Shown here piece after piece: positions 16,987-24,589 of a stretch of DNA of 64,000 bases. Below the pieces are notes generated by a model. It saw only the letters and a program-made list of their open reading frames with translations. It had not been told where the DNA came from and made no database searches. The stretch comes from Nitrospira sp. CR1.1 (GTDB lineage Bacteria > Nitrospirota > Nitrospiria > Nitrospirales > Nitrospiraceae). The stretch's first letter is position 1. Each line of letters starts with the position of its first letter. The DNA lies in contig WIAF01000001.1 in the NCBI GenBank assembly GCA_014055465.1, positions 682,001-746,000 of the forward strand, given 5' to 3'. A program made the position numbers and the translations under genes.

Positions 16987-17256
16987 GTGAAGGGATTACG
17001 GTTTGAACGGCTCGGGCGCGATCGCCACTACAACATCATTTTCCATATCGGCACCAGCTATGTGCCGGTGAGCGACGAGACCCTCGACGAGCTCAAGGCG
17101 CAAAGCCTGTTGTCCTCCGAACGTTTTCTCGACTTGCTCATCGACAAGATCGGCTATACCAACTACCTTAAAGAACAGATCCGCACGGAACTCCAAGCCT
17201 CCGGCGACCCCATGACTCAGATGACCGTCCTGCAGGGCGCGATTCGAGAGCTCTAA
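16987..17256 (+). CDS. Conserved-looking hypothetical protein, 89 aa
   Basis: GTG start with AGGAAGGA immediately upstream and a good promoter. A soluble, charged protein without signal peptide or cysteine motifs; the second half is predicted helical (SLLSSERFLDLLIDKI, NYLKEQIRTEL). I do not recognise the family. It lies 116 bases after the P-II-like gene, with its own promoter, so it need not belong to the DAB operon. A 119-bp dispersed repeat begins directly after its stop. Confidence 0.65.
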   Translation: MKGLRFERLGRDRHYNIIFHIGTSYVPVSDETLDELKAQSLLSSERFLDLLIDKIGYTNYLKEQIRTELQASGDPMTQMTVLQGAIREL

Positions 17257-17259
17257 ACC

Positions 17260-17378
17260 GGTTGCTGAAACAGGCGACCACCTTCGTTCTCGGCTCGAAA
17301 AATCCTCACCGTACCAAGAGGGTACACCTCCGGTGTTTTCCTCGCCTGCGGCCTCGCTGGGCACCTGTTTGAGCAATC
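17260..17378 (-). repeat. 119-bp dispersed palindromic repeat, copy 1
   Basis: Homologous in inverted orientation to the element at 29975-30093 and of the same length. Ends GTTGCTGAAACAGGCG and CACCTGTTTGAGCAATC are imperfectly complementary, and a central GTACC-AAGAG-GGTAC hairpin is present. Shared core blocks with copy 2 include GCCGCAGGCGAG, ACCGGAGG and TCGAGCCGAGAACGAAG (read on the minus strand). It has no coding capacity. Confidence 0.75.
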
Positions 17379-17411
17379 GGGGAGTCCAGAAAATATCCAT
17401 GCTGGTAAAGT

Positions 17412-17440
17412 TTGACGCTAGAGAGGATTGTCGTTAGACT
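17412..17440 (+). promoter_or_regulatory. Possible promoter of the restriction endonuclease gene
   Basis: TTGACG (17412) and TAGACT (17435) with 17-bp spacing, ending 24 bases before the ATG at 17465. No clear ribosome-binding site precedes that ATG, which would fit weak expression of a nuclease. Confidence 0.4.
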
Positions 17441-17464
17441 TTCGACACCGTCAGATCTTCCCCC

Positions 17465-18073
17465 ATGCCTTTACGTCGCAATCAGATCAATCCCGAGTTC
17501 TTTAACCGTAACGCAACGCTTCCATTTGAGCTTCGCCTCAAGGACTTTGATTTGGCGATGCAGGATATCTATGATTTCTTCTACGATATTAATCAAGGCT
17601 TGGTGGAGCGGGGGCTCCTACGGTTGGACGATATGCTGCGGCCAGCCATTATGTCCGGTCTTCTCTCGGATATGTTGACCGCCACTCTCGCGAAACATTC
17701 TCGCACTCTCACCGTGAATCTCTTTCATAACGGCCATCCTGATCTGGTGGTGAATGGGGTATATGCGGGGAACAAGGTAAAGGCCGGGACAGAGGGAGTG
17801 GAGATAAAGACCACCCGCAAATCGGGCGGCGCCGTGGACACCCACGGTGCGCGCAATCAATGGATGTGTGTGTTCGTCTATGCGGTCGATTGTGAGACCG
17901 AGCCTGCGAGGGATAGGAGACCGATGACCTTTACTGAATTATATTTGGGAAAGGTTACTCTAAACGATTTCAGAAAAAACTCGCGTGGGGAGCTGGGAAC
18001 TCGGACCGCCACCCTCCATAAAAACGGAATCGAAAAGTTGAGACAAAACTGGATCTACAAACTCAAGGAATAG
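17465..18073 (+). CDS. Putative type II restriction endonuclease (PD-(D/E)XK type)
   Basis: 202 residues. A catalytic pattern of the PD-(D/E)XK superfamily is visible: Asp93 in HPDLVV, then Glu113 and Lys115 in GVEIKTT, 20 residues apart. The C-terminal part (DFRKNSRGELGTRTATLHKNGIEKL) is basic and could contact DNA. It is convergent with, and overlaps by 19 bases, the methyltransferase gene, which is the strongest reason for calling it a restriction enzyme. Composition is more AT-rich than the neighbours, suggesting transfer. The recognition sequence is unknown; I cannot place it in a named endonuclease family. Confidence 0.75.
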   Translation: MPLRRNQINPEFFNRNATLPFELRLKDFDLAMQDIYDFFYDINQGLVERGLLRLDDMLRPAIMSGLLSDMLTATLAKHSRTLTVNLFHNGHPDLVVNGVYAGNKVKAGTEGVEIKTTRKSGGAVDTHGARNQWMCVFVYAVDCETEPARDRRPMTFTELYLGKVTLNDFRKNSRGELGTRTATLHKNGIEKLRQNWIYKLKE

Positions 18074-19212
18074 TTGGCGTCATTTTTGAACGCAACCAGT
18101 TTGGGTAGAGACTTGCGGGCCATTTCAAAATAGAGCAGATCCTTCTCGATCCCCACACTTTCATATCCCACCGTTTCAGCCGCCGCGATGGTGGACGCCG
18201 CACCACAGAAAGGGTCGAGTATGACGCCTTTACCCAAAGGCAGGACTCCTCTAACCAAGGTGCGAAGGAACTGCTGAGGTTTTAAGCTTGGGTGGGGAGC
18301 CAGCACTCGCTCTAATTTGTTCGTAGGCGATGAAGGGATGACATCTCCAAATGGCTTGTCTTGGGAGGGACGACGGAATCCTCCTGTTCCCCATTTTCTG
18401 AGGTTATCCTGAACTCGCCCTTCCAGCGGCTTTCGAAACAGAAGCCAGGGCTCCCACATGGATCGCGGCATGACACTGATATCTGAAAACTCCTCGTGAG
18501 CAGCTTTTGGTCTGTCCCCTCCGCGCATTGTCATCACTAATCGAACGATCTCACCTCGGCGTTCCAAACCAGCCCGCGCCAGAGCCCCCGATACCAAGTA
18601 GGATAGTAGAGGATTCGAAGCAACAATCACATTTGCCCCTGGTACAAGGACCGGTATTAGTACCTTGGCCCAGTCAAAGAAAAATGACTCGAGATTACGC
18701 AGGTCGTGAGTCGAGAGAACCGTAAAACGGGGGAGAGGGGAACGCTGAGTTCCGTCAAAGGACGGAGGGATACGCCACACCCCCCCCTTTCTAGCCCTTA
18801 GTTTATTCTGCTGGTCAATGCTGTATTCGAACAGGCCATACGGGGGATCAGTAACCACGGCATGGACCGAGTTCGGCTGCTGCTGCTTGAGCCAATCTAG
18901 ACAGTCAGCATGAACGACGCTTGATCGACCGAATGTATAACTGCGATGTGTTTGGTATAGGGCTGGCGCTTCACGAGAGATTTGATGTCCGTGAGTCGAT
19001 CTGAGAGCATAATGTGCACGCGCTGTGCGAACGAAAACGGTCGGCGTATTCAAACGCAAATACGACCGCACGCTAGAACCGGCTGCAGACCCTATCAGCT
19101 CCATGACCTGGCGCTCGATAGTCTGAACAGAAGCGCCACCTGGCGAGGCAGAAAGGACAGAAAAGATCGCGTCTCGCACTTCACCTGGTCGTCGCCTGGT
19201 TAGCATTGTCAT
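18055..19212 (-). CDS. Beta-class DNA methyltransferase with N-terminal winged-helix-like region
   Basis: About 385 residues. Motif IV DPPY (in VVTDPPYGLF) precedes motif I (ILDPFCGAAST, near the C-terminus), which is the order of beta-class amino-methyltransferases; DPPY favours N6-adenine. The first ~85 residues (VRDAIFSVLSASPG, VQTIERQVMELIG, SVRSYLRLN) look like a winged helix and are not needed for catalysis. A strong promoter with an internal palindrome lies directly upstream, and its predicted start site falls after the ATG at 19224. I therefore prefer the ATG at 19212 (19206 also possible), giving a nearly leaderless mRNA. Partner of the convergent endonuclease. Confidence 0.88.
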   Translation of the reverse strand: MTMLTRRRPGEVRDAIFSVLSASPGGASVQTIERQVMELIGSAAGSSVRSYLRLNTPTVFVRTARAHYALRSTHGHQISREAPALYQTHRSYTFGRSSVVHADCLDWLKQQQPNSVHAVVTDPPYGLFEYSIDQQNKLRARKGGVWRIPPSFDGTQRSPLPRFTVLSTHDLRNLESFFFDWAKVLIPVLVPGANVIVASNPLLSYLVSGALARAGLERRGEIVRLVMTMRGGDRPKAAHEEFSDISVMPRSMWEPWLLFRKPLEGRVQDNLRKWGTGGFRRPSQDKPFGDVIPSSPTNKLERVLAPHPSLKPQQFLRTLVRGVLPLGKGVILDPFCGAASTIAAAETVGYESVGIEKDLLYFEMARKSLPKLVAFKNDANYSLSL

Positions 19213-19224
19213 AGGGAGGTGCAT

Positions 19225-19253
19225 ACGATATGACGTCTAGACGTCTTTGTCAA
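19225..19253 (-). promoter_or_regulatory. Methyltransferase promoter with embedded perfect palindrome (candidate operator)
   Basis: On the minus strand TTGACA (19253 to 19248) and TATCGT (19230 to 19225) are 17 bp apart. The 14-bp perfect palindrome GACGTCTAGACGTC (19232-19245) fills the spacer. A protein bound there would block RNA polymerase. The helix-turn-helix-like N-terminus of the methyltransferase makes autoregulation the simplest explanation. Confidence 0.6.
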
Positions 19254-19293
19254 TGCGTACCGCTAACTCTCTGGGAACTTCTCCACTGGGTCC

Positions 19294-20331
19294 TCAATCC
19301 CCCGTCTGACCGCTGGCGAAGAGGGCGTTCATGATGGCGTTCTTCTTGGCAGGATCTTTTTCGAAGCGGATGGCTTTGGAGAAGTTTTCGGCGGCACTTT
19401 CCCGTTTCCCCTTGGCAGCATAGATTCTGCCGATGCCGTAGAGCGCCTGCGCTTCCTCGGGATTGGCTTTCACGGCGCGGTTGAAGGCATCCATCGCCTC
19501 GGTGGGGCGGGATTGCTCCATCAACAACCAGCCAAGCGCGGTGTGAGCCGGAGCGAGTTCCGGGTTCGCTTCCGTGGCCGCGCGATACTCTTTGACGGCG
19601 AGATCCATGCGGCCTTTGGTTTCGTAGACCCCTCCCAACGCGAAGTGAATTTCCGCATCGTTCGGATTGAGACGCAGCGCTTCCTTGTAGGCCTGGAGCG
19701 CCGGTTCGAACTTTCCCTGCTCCGCCAGCGCGCAGCCGAGATTGGCATGGGCCACGCCATCGTTCGGATTCAGCTTAATCACTTCGCGATATTGAGGGAT
19801 GGCCATTTCGAGCCGGCCCTGTTCCTGATAGGCGACGCCGAGGTTTGTCCGGGCCGCGGCGAAGGTCGGATCGAGTTTCACCGCCTCCCGATATTCCTTG
19901 ATCGCCATTTCCAGATGCTCCGCCCGCTCGTGGATCTGGGCCAGAAAATAATGGGGATAGGCGGATTGCGGGGCAAGCCGGACAGCTTCTTTGTAGAACA
20001 CGACTGATTGTTCCGACTGGCCGGACTGCGCTAGAAACATCCCCTGCACCAGGTTCAGGTACGCATTGTCAGGATGCTGCTTCAGGAGGGTGTGCACCCA
20101 TTCCCCCACCCGTTCGATGTCATCCGCTTCCTGCATGGCATGGGCATGGACCCGCCAGGCGTCGGCAAATTCACCGCGAATCAGGTGTGTCACATTCAAC
20201 GCGAAATAGGGCCGAGGGTCTTTTTCGTCGGCCGCTTCGATCGCACGGATCCAGGCCCCGGCTTCATACCCCAACCGGTCCCAGTCGCCCGCAAGGAGGG
20301 CCGTTTCGATCTGATTGATAGGCTGATTCAT
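19294..20331 (-). CDS. TPR-repeat protein
   Basis: 345 residues, about seven consecutive tetratricopeptide repeats between residues ~90 and 330 (for example AAARTNLGVAYQEQGRLEMA, GVAHANLGCALAEQGKFEPA), each ending in a P-N/D type turn. No signal peptide or membrane segment, so a cytosolic protein-interaction scaffold is likely. The N-terminal ~85 residues are not repeats. It follows the ThyX-like gene by 18 bases on the same strand and is probably co-transcribed; a functional link is not evident. Confidence 0.85.
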   Translation of the reverse strand: MNQPINQIETALLAGDWDRLGYEAGAWIRAIEAADEKDPRPYFALNVTHLIRGEFADAWRVHAHAMQEADDIERVGEWVHTLLKQHPDNAYLNLVQGMFLAQSGQSEQSVVFYKEAVRLAPQSAYPHYFLAQIHERAEHLEMAIKEYREAVKLDPTFAAARTNLGVAYQEQGRLEMAIPQYREVIKLNPNDGVAHANLGCALAEQGKFEPALQAYKEALRLNPNDAEIHFALGGVYETKGRMDLAVKEYRAATEANPELAPAHTALGWLLMEQSRPTEAMDAFNRAVKANPEEAQALYGIGRIYAAKGKRESAAENFSKAIRFEKDPAKKNAIMNALFASGQTGD

Positions 20332-20349
20332 GGGATGGCTCGATACCGG

Positions 20350-21831
20350 TCAGCGCGTCAACGCATCCTGCACATCCGGCGGAGTCGCCTGCATGCGTGC
20401 GCCGAGGATTGGATACCGGGCGGCGATTTTTTCTTTCATCAGCCAGGCGATGGTGCGATAGGACCAGTGCCCCTTCACCCCGGATCGTAATTTCGCGATG
20501 TATTCCGCTTCGGCATAGTCCATCTTGAACAGGCAGCGTACGGAGAATCCGAACGGAATGGCGTAGAGCGCGGCTTCCTGGCTGGCCTTCTTCAACCTTT
20601 CGATGTCCGATTTCACATGCCCCATCGCCTCTCGATATTCCTGTTCGAGCCCGGCTTCAGCCAGGATAGGCGGCGTGTCGAATCCATGCACCGTGGTGAA
20701 ATTCTGTTGCACCTGCTGGCAGCGGCGGTGCCGGTGCATGTCGCGCCACCCGCCGATATCCATCATAACGTCAAAGATAAAGGCATATCCGCTGCGGAAT
20801 TCCTTGATCAATTCATCGTACGGTCCGCGTTTCTGAAATGCGACTTCCAGCGTGTCCTGCTTTTGTTTTTCGGTCCAGTCCCGGACGACGGCGAGAATGT
20901 TTCGATACGGGGCCTGGGATGCTCGATAGAGCAGCGTCGTCACCACTTCATCCAGCGGGTCGTGAGGCTCAATCAAATCCACTGGCTCCGCGGCTCCATA
21001 CGCGGCGGGTTGATCCAACCCTGTGCCCTTCAGCACCTCCTTCGCGTAGCGGGCCAGGTCACTGTACACTTCGGCTTGATAGACATTCGGTTTCGCATAC
21101 CGCGCCAGAGTGGGAGCCATCGGCTCGCCTAACCCGGCCGCCTGACCGCACAGTTCACCCCACAGATTCACCGGCGGCTTTCGACAGGCGTCCTGCAACT
21201 CTTCTCCCACTTGGCGCAATTCCGGTATCTGCGAGGACAAGAGGCGCGTGATCTGCTTTTCGAGCGTCCGAATGCTGACAACCTGCCCCACATTCGTCTG
21301 CGCCGCCAGCGGCAGGAGGTAACGGGTGACATCGAAGGCTCGCGCGGTGATGGCCCGTTGATAGGCGGCGGGGGTCATGCTCTCCGGTCGAGGCTCACGT
21401 TCGGTGAGGAATTGCCTCAAGGGGTCGTGCAGGGCGCGATAGACCGTCTGAAGCCCTCGCAAAATGCCTAGATAGCTTCCCTCCGTCTCCTGTCCGCTGA
21501 TCGTGCCAGGGACATACCAACTGGTCGAGGCGAAATTCTGATACCGGCTCGACTTGGCCTGCCCGTCCCACACCGGTTCGTCTTCCAGACGAATGGCGGC
21601 GAGTTCGGAAATCTGTTCGAAGCAAATAATGACATGGCCCAGGTCCGCAATCGAACCATGCCCGTAATCGAAATAAAACTGTTCCCAGAATTTCTCGGAG
21701 GAATGGCCGTGCACCCACTTGATGCTGTCTTCGATTGAGTCCGGAGACCGGCTATACCGGGCCAGGGCATAGGCGGACTTCTCCGGTGGCATCGGAGCCA
21801 GGGCGATGACGCGGCGGGCTGGAGTCGTCAT
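20350..21831 (-). CDS. Double-domain ThyX-like flavin-dependent thymidylate synthase family protein
   Basis: 493 residues, about twice the normal ThyX length. The N-terminal half has CFEQISELAAIRLEDEP and QAKSSRYQNF, where the S-x-R-Y part of the ThyX signature is kept but Arg-His-Arg is not. The C-terminal half has MHRHRRCQQVQQNF, with Arg-His-Arg kept and the rest changed. ThyX makes dTMP from dUMP using FAD and methylene-tetrahydrofolate; this protein may be a pseudo-dimer with one composite site, or a divergent paralogue with another role. No thyA or second thyX is in the window. Confidence 0.75.
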   Translation of the reverse strand: MTTPARRVIALAPMPPEKSAYALARYSRSPDSIEDSIKWVHGHSSEKFWEQFYFDYGHGSIADLGHVIICFEQISELAAIRLEDEPVWDGQAKSSRYQNFASTSWYVPGTISGQETEGSYLGILRGLQTVYRALHDPLRQFLTEREPRPESMTPAAYQRAITARAFDVTRYLLPLAAQTNVGQVVSIRTLEKQITRLLSSQIPELRQVGEELQDACRKPPVNLWGELCGQAAGLGEPMAPTLARYAKPNVYQAEVYSDLARYAKEVLKGTGLDQPAAYGAAEPVDLIEPHDPLDEVVTTLLYRASQAPYRNILAVVRDWTEKQKQDTLEVAFQKRGPYDELIKEFRSGYAFIFDVMMDIGGWRDMHRHRRCQQVQQNFTTVHGFDTPPILAEAGLEQEYREAMGHVKSDIERLKKASQEAALYAIPFGFSVRCLFKMDYAEAEYIAKLRSGVKGHWSYRTIAWLMKEKIAARYPILGARMQATPPDVQDALTR

Positions 21832-21914
21832 AGGCTTGAACTATCGGACTGAGCGGCTTCTGAATCGAACGCGCGAAATCTCGGCGGCGCACCGCCGTTT
21901 TAAACAAGGAGGGC

Positions 21915-21943
21915 ACTATACGCCCGCGGCGGAAACGGTGCAA
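21915..21943 (-). promoter_or_regulatory. Possible promoter of the ThyX-like gene
   Basis: Minus strand TTGCAC (21943 to 21938), 17 bp, TATAGT (21920 to 21915). The leader to the start at 21831 is about 75 bases and contains a GC-rich stem (21882-21897). Confidence 0.4.
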
Positions 21944-22092
21944 CCGCGTCGTCTCTCATCACAACGGTTCCTGTTTTCGGACGAGGAGCGGTTATTCACC
22001 AATGGCCTCCGCCATCGATGACCGATTGCTGTGACGACCCATTTCTGAGCCCGATACTCATCACGCATCACGCGATTGAGCCGCCGGCCGCG

Positions 22093-22122
22093 TTGACTTG
22101 CCCGCGAGCCCGCCGTTATAGT
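22093..22122 (+). promoter_or_regulatory. Probable hisS promoter
   Basis: TTGACT (22093) and TATAGT (22117) with 18-bp spacing, about 35 bases before the hisS ATG. Confidence 0.55.
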
Positions 22123-22157
22123 CCCGCTCGAATAACCGCGAGCCCACTACCAGAGCC

Positions 22158-23435
22158 ATGATTAAGGCCATCAAAGGCGTTAAAGATCTCCTTCCGGAAG
22201 AGTCCCCTCGTTGGCGATTCATTGAGGATACCGCGCGGCGCTGGGCGTTCAATTACGGATTTCAGGAAATTCGCGTCCCGATCTTCGAGACCACGACGTT
22301 GTTTGCGCGCAGCATCGGGGCAACGACGGACATCGTCGAAAAAGAAATGTACACCTTCGCGGATCGGGACGGTTCCTCCCTGACCTTACGGCCGGAAGGA
22401 ACGGCCGGGACGGTTCGCGCATTCATCGAACATAACCGGGCGGCCGATCCCAGGCCGCAAAAATATTGTTATGCCGGTCCCATGTTCCGCCACGAGCGGC
22501 CACAGGCCGGGCGGCTGCGGCAGTTCCATCAGTTCGGGGTGGAATCCTTCGGGGTGTCCGATCCGCGGGCCGATGTCGAAGTCCTGTCGCTTCTGTGGAG
22601 ATTTCTTTCAGACCTCACGCTGCCGGGGTTGACCCTGGAAATCAATAACCTCGGGTATGCCGAGGACCGGACCCGCTATAAACCGTTGCTCGTGGCGTTT
22701 CTGAAGGGTGTGGAAAGCCGTCTCTGCGGGAACTGCCAACGCCGGATCGAGGCGAATCCGTTGCGGGTGTTGGACTGCAAGGTACCCGAATGCCGCGCTG
22801 CCACGGAGGAAGCGCCACAGCTGGCCGATTCCCTGTCACCGGAGGCGCGCGATCATTTTGAACGGGTGACGGCTGGCCTCCAGGCCGTGGGTATTCCCTT
22901 TCATGTAAACGCTCGCCTCGTCCGTGGCCTCGATTATTATTGCCTCACGGCGTTCGAGGTCACCTGTTCGCATTTAGGGGCGCAAAACGCGGTTGGTGCT
23001 GGCGGTCGATATGATGGTCTTGTCGAACAGCTCGGGGGTGCCGCGGTGCCGGCGGTCGGGTTTGCCGTCGGCCTTGAACGGATTGCATTGATGTTGCCCG
23101 AGACGTTCGTCGTACCCGCCATCCCGCGAGTCTATGTCGCGGCCTTCGGCACCCAGGCTGCAGATGCCGGCTTCGTACTTCTGGATGAGCTGCGCCGGGC
23201 GGGTCTGTCGGCAGACATGGATTTTCGCTCCGCTTCACTCAAGGCTCATCTCAGGCAAGCTGATCGCCTGGGAGCTCGCTACACCATTCTCCTCGGCGAT
23301 GACGAGGTGGCAAAAGGCACGGCTACTGTGCGCAATATGCAGACGAAAGCCCAGGAAGATGTCTCCATCCCAGACCTTGTTGCCGTGTTTCGAGAGCGGC
23401 TTCTCAACGGTCATTCCACTCCTTTTTCCAGTTGA
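22158..23435 (+). CDS. hisS: Histidyl-tRNA synthetase
   Basis: 425 residues, normal for bacterial HisRS. Class II motifs are present: motif 2 as MFRHERPQAGRLRQFHQFGVE (in parts), the histidine-specific stretches LVRGLDYYCLTAFEV and GGRYDGLVEQLGG, and motif 3 as GFAVGLERI. The C-terminal ~90 residues form the anticodon-binding domain (VYVAAFGTQAADAGFVLL). It charges tRNA-His in the cytoplasm. The next 97 bases contain the left origin element, so transcripts of hisS run towards it. Confidence 0.97.
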   Translation: MIKAIKGVKDLLPEESPRWRFIEDTARRWAFNYGFQEIRVPIFETTTLFARSIGATTDIVEKEMYTFADRDGSSLTLRPEGTAGTVRAFIEHNRAADPRPQKYCYAGPMFRHERPQAGRLRQFHQFGVESFGVSDPRADVEVLSLLWRFLSDLTLPGLTLEINNLGYAEDRTRYKPLLVAFLKGVESRLCGNCQRRIEANPLRVLDCKVPECRAATEEAPQLADSLSPEARDHFERVTAGLQAVGIPFHVNARLVRGLDYYCLTAFEVTCSHLGAQNAVGAGGRYDGLVEQLGGAAVPAVGFAVGLERIALMLPETFVVPAIPRVYVAAFGTQAADAGFVLLDELRRAGLSADMDFRSASLKAHLRQADRLGARYTILLGDDEVAKGTATVRNMQTKAQEDVSIPDLVAVFRERLLNGHSTPFSS

Positions 23436-23469
23436 CTTTCCTTCCCAAAATTCGTACGCTCCGCTTGCA

Positions 23470-23568
23470 AGTTTAAATATATAAACTATTGATTATTAAG
23501 CACTACTAAAGTTTTTCCACAGGCAAGTCTTTATGGGCGCCTTGAAGGTCGGTTTCCTCTTATCCACA
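23470..23568 (-). other. Candidate oriC unwinding region: DnaA boxes, TAG trios and AT-rich element
   Basis: Read on the minus strand: a perfect DnaA box TGTGGATAA (23568 to 23560, inside the first dsrE-like gene), then TGTGGAAAA (23521 to 23513, one mismatch) in the same direction. Directly after it comes CTTTAGTAGTGC with two TAG trios, followed by a ~30-bp AT-rich stretch (TTAATAATCAATAGTTTATA). Box, trio and AT-rich DUE in this order is the arrangement known for the bacterial basal unwinding system. The dnaA gene lies 1.3 kb away. Confidence 0.6.
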
Positions 23569-23853
23569 CCCCCATCACATCCCAGCGTCGTGACGGTGGC
23601 CGCGTTATCGTCCGAAGCGATCAGCCAGGGTGCCGATGTCTATCTGTATTGCATCGATCACGGGGTGAAAAATCTTCGCGACCCCCGCTATGCCGAACTC
23701 GTCGGTCGCGGCATGAAGCTGTTCGTCTGCGCCTACGGGTGTCAGCAACATGGAGTGTCGACGGATCAGCTCGATCCACGGATCTCCCTCTGCGGGTTAG
23801 TCGTACTCTCGAACATCGTCAACGGCTGCGACCGATTCCTGGCCTTCACCTGA
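23533..23853 (+). CDS. DsrE/F-like sulfur-relay-family protein 1
   Basis: 106 residues. The DsrE/TusD-like fold pattern is visible: a first strand (KVGFLLSTPPSHPSVVT), then EAISQGADVYLYCID and GMKLFVCAYGCQQHG. Cys residues in VCAYGC are candidates for sulfur carrying or ligand binding. First of three adjacent small genes of this superfamily, which together recall the TusDCB/DsrEFH arrangement. No strong ribosome-binding site. The gene's 5' end contains the perfect DnaA box described for the origin. Confidence 0.75.
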   Translation: MGALKVGFLLSTPPSHPSVVTVAALSSEAISQGADVYLYCIDHGVKNLRDPRYAELVGRGMKLFVCAYGCQQHGVSTDQLDPRISLCGLVVLSNIVNGCDRFLAFT

Positions 23854-23875
23854 TAGTTCCTCAAAGGATTCAATT

Positions 23876-24226
23876 GTGGCCGCGACTGCTTCCATCGTGC
23901 TGATGATTCGTGAGGATCCCCTGACATCCGCTGTTCCGGTCGAGGCCCTTCGCATTGCCTTGGGATTGGCTGCGGGTGAAAATCCGATCACGGTCATTCT
24001 GATGGGATCTGCGGTTCATCTCTTAGCTGAAGAGTCAGATGAGATTGTGGATCTGGAAATCCTCGAAAAATATCTCCCCTCGTTTGAGCATCTCCAGATT
24101 CCATTTATGCTGGTCTACTCTTCAGGACCGCGGCCTGACATTCAGAAGGGATTTGCCGTTACCGTTGGAACATTGGAATCCGCCCGACAGGCCATGGCGT
24201 CTGCGGACCGGGTCTTAGTGTTTTAA
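23876..24226 (+). CDS. DsrE/F-like protein 2
   Basis: 116 residues from a GTG start with AAAGGA upstream. Alternating strand/helix pattern of the DsrE family (ASIVLMIREDPLTS, PITVILMGSAVHLL, PFMLVYSSG), but no cysteine, so it cannot itself carry persulfide in the DsrE manner. Follows the first gene by 22 bases. Confidence 0.65.
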   Translation: MAATASIVLMIREDPLTSAVPVEALRIALGLAAGENPITVILMGSAVHLLAEESDEIVDLEILEKYLPSFEHLQIPFMLVYSSGPRPDIQKGFAVTVGTLESARQAMASADRVLVF

Positions 24227-24241
24227 CAATAGTGAGTTTGT

Positions 24242-24514
24242 ATGCCTGAGCATAAGACACTGTATCTCCTTCGTCGGCCGATTTCGGACCCGGCCGAGTC
24301 ACTGTTACCCTCAGCCGCCGAGACTCAGCTTTCCGATCGGGTTTCTCTCGTTCTGTTGGAAGCTGCTGTATCGACGCCACCGCCATTTCCCGGTCCTGTC
24401 TATATTCTCCATCAGCAATCCGGTGCGCCGATTCAAGAGGGTTCCGGAAAAAATATTTCCTATCGGGAACTTGTTGCGTTGATTGCCGAGCATCACTCGA
24501 CCATTGTGCTGTAA
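24242..24514 (+). CDS. DsrH/TusB-like small protein
   Basis: 90 residues, the third gene of the cluster, 15 bases after the second. It has the short TusB/DsrH-type layout (TLYLLRRPISDPAESL at the start, VSLVLLEAAVS, then PVYILHQQSG and YRELVALIAEHHSTIVL), but the family assignment is weak and rests on position and size. No cysteine. Confidence 0.55.
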   Translation: MPEHKTLYLLRRPISDPAESLLPSAAETQLSDRVSLVLLEAAVSTPPPFPGPVYILHQQSGAPIQEGSGKNISYRELVALIAEHHSTIVL

Positions 24515-24589
24515 TCCGGAAGCTCTTCTCTTATATATCTTTCAAGTAAAGAGAAGATCAGGAGGCGTCGGAGTCGGAGTAGGAGATGT

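Larger units (their letters stand above)
21832..22157. other. Divergent intergenic region between the ThyX-like gene and hisS
   Basis: 326 bases without a gene. It holds the two divergent promoters listed separately and the perfect stem CGGCGG/CCGCCG at 21882-21897. Nothing else was recognised. Confidence 0.5.

Noticed and set aside
21882-21901. Terminator-like stem CGGCGG/CCGCCG with TTTT between the ThyX-like gene and hisS
   Set aside because: The T-tract is only four bases and no plus-strand gene lies upstream; it is more likely leader structure of the minus-strand gene.
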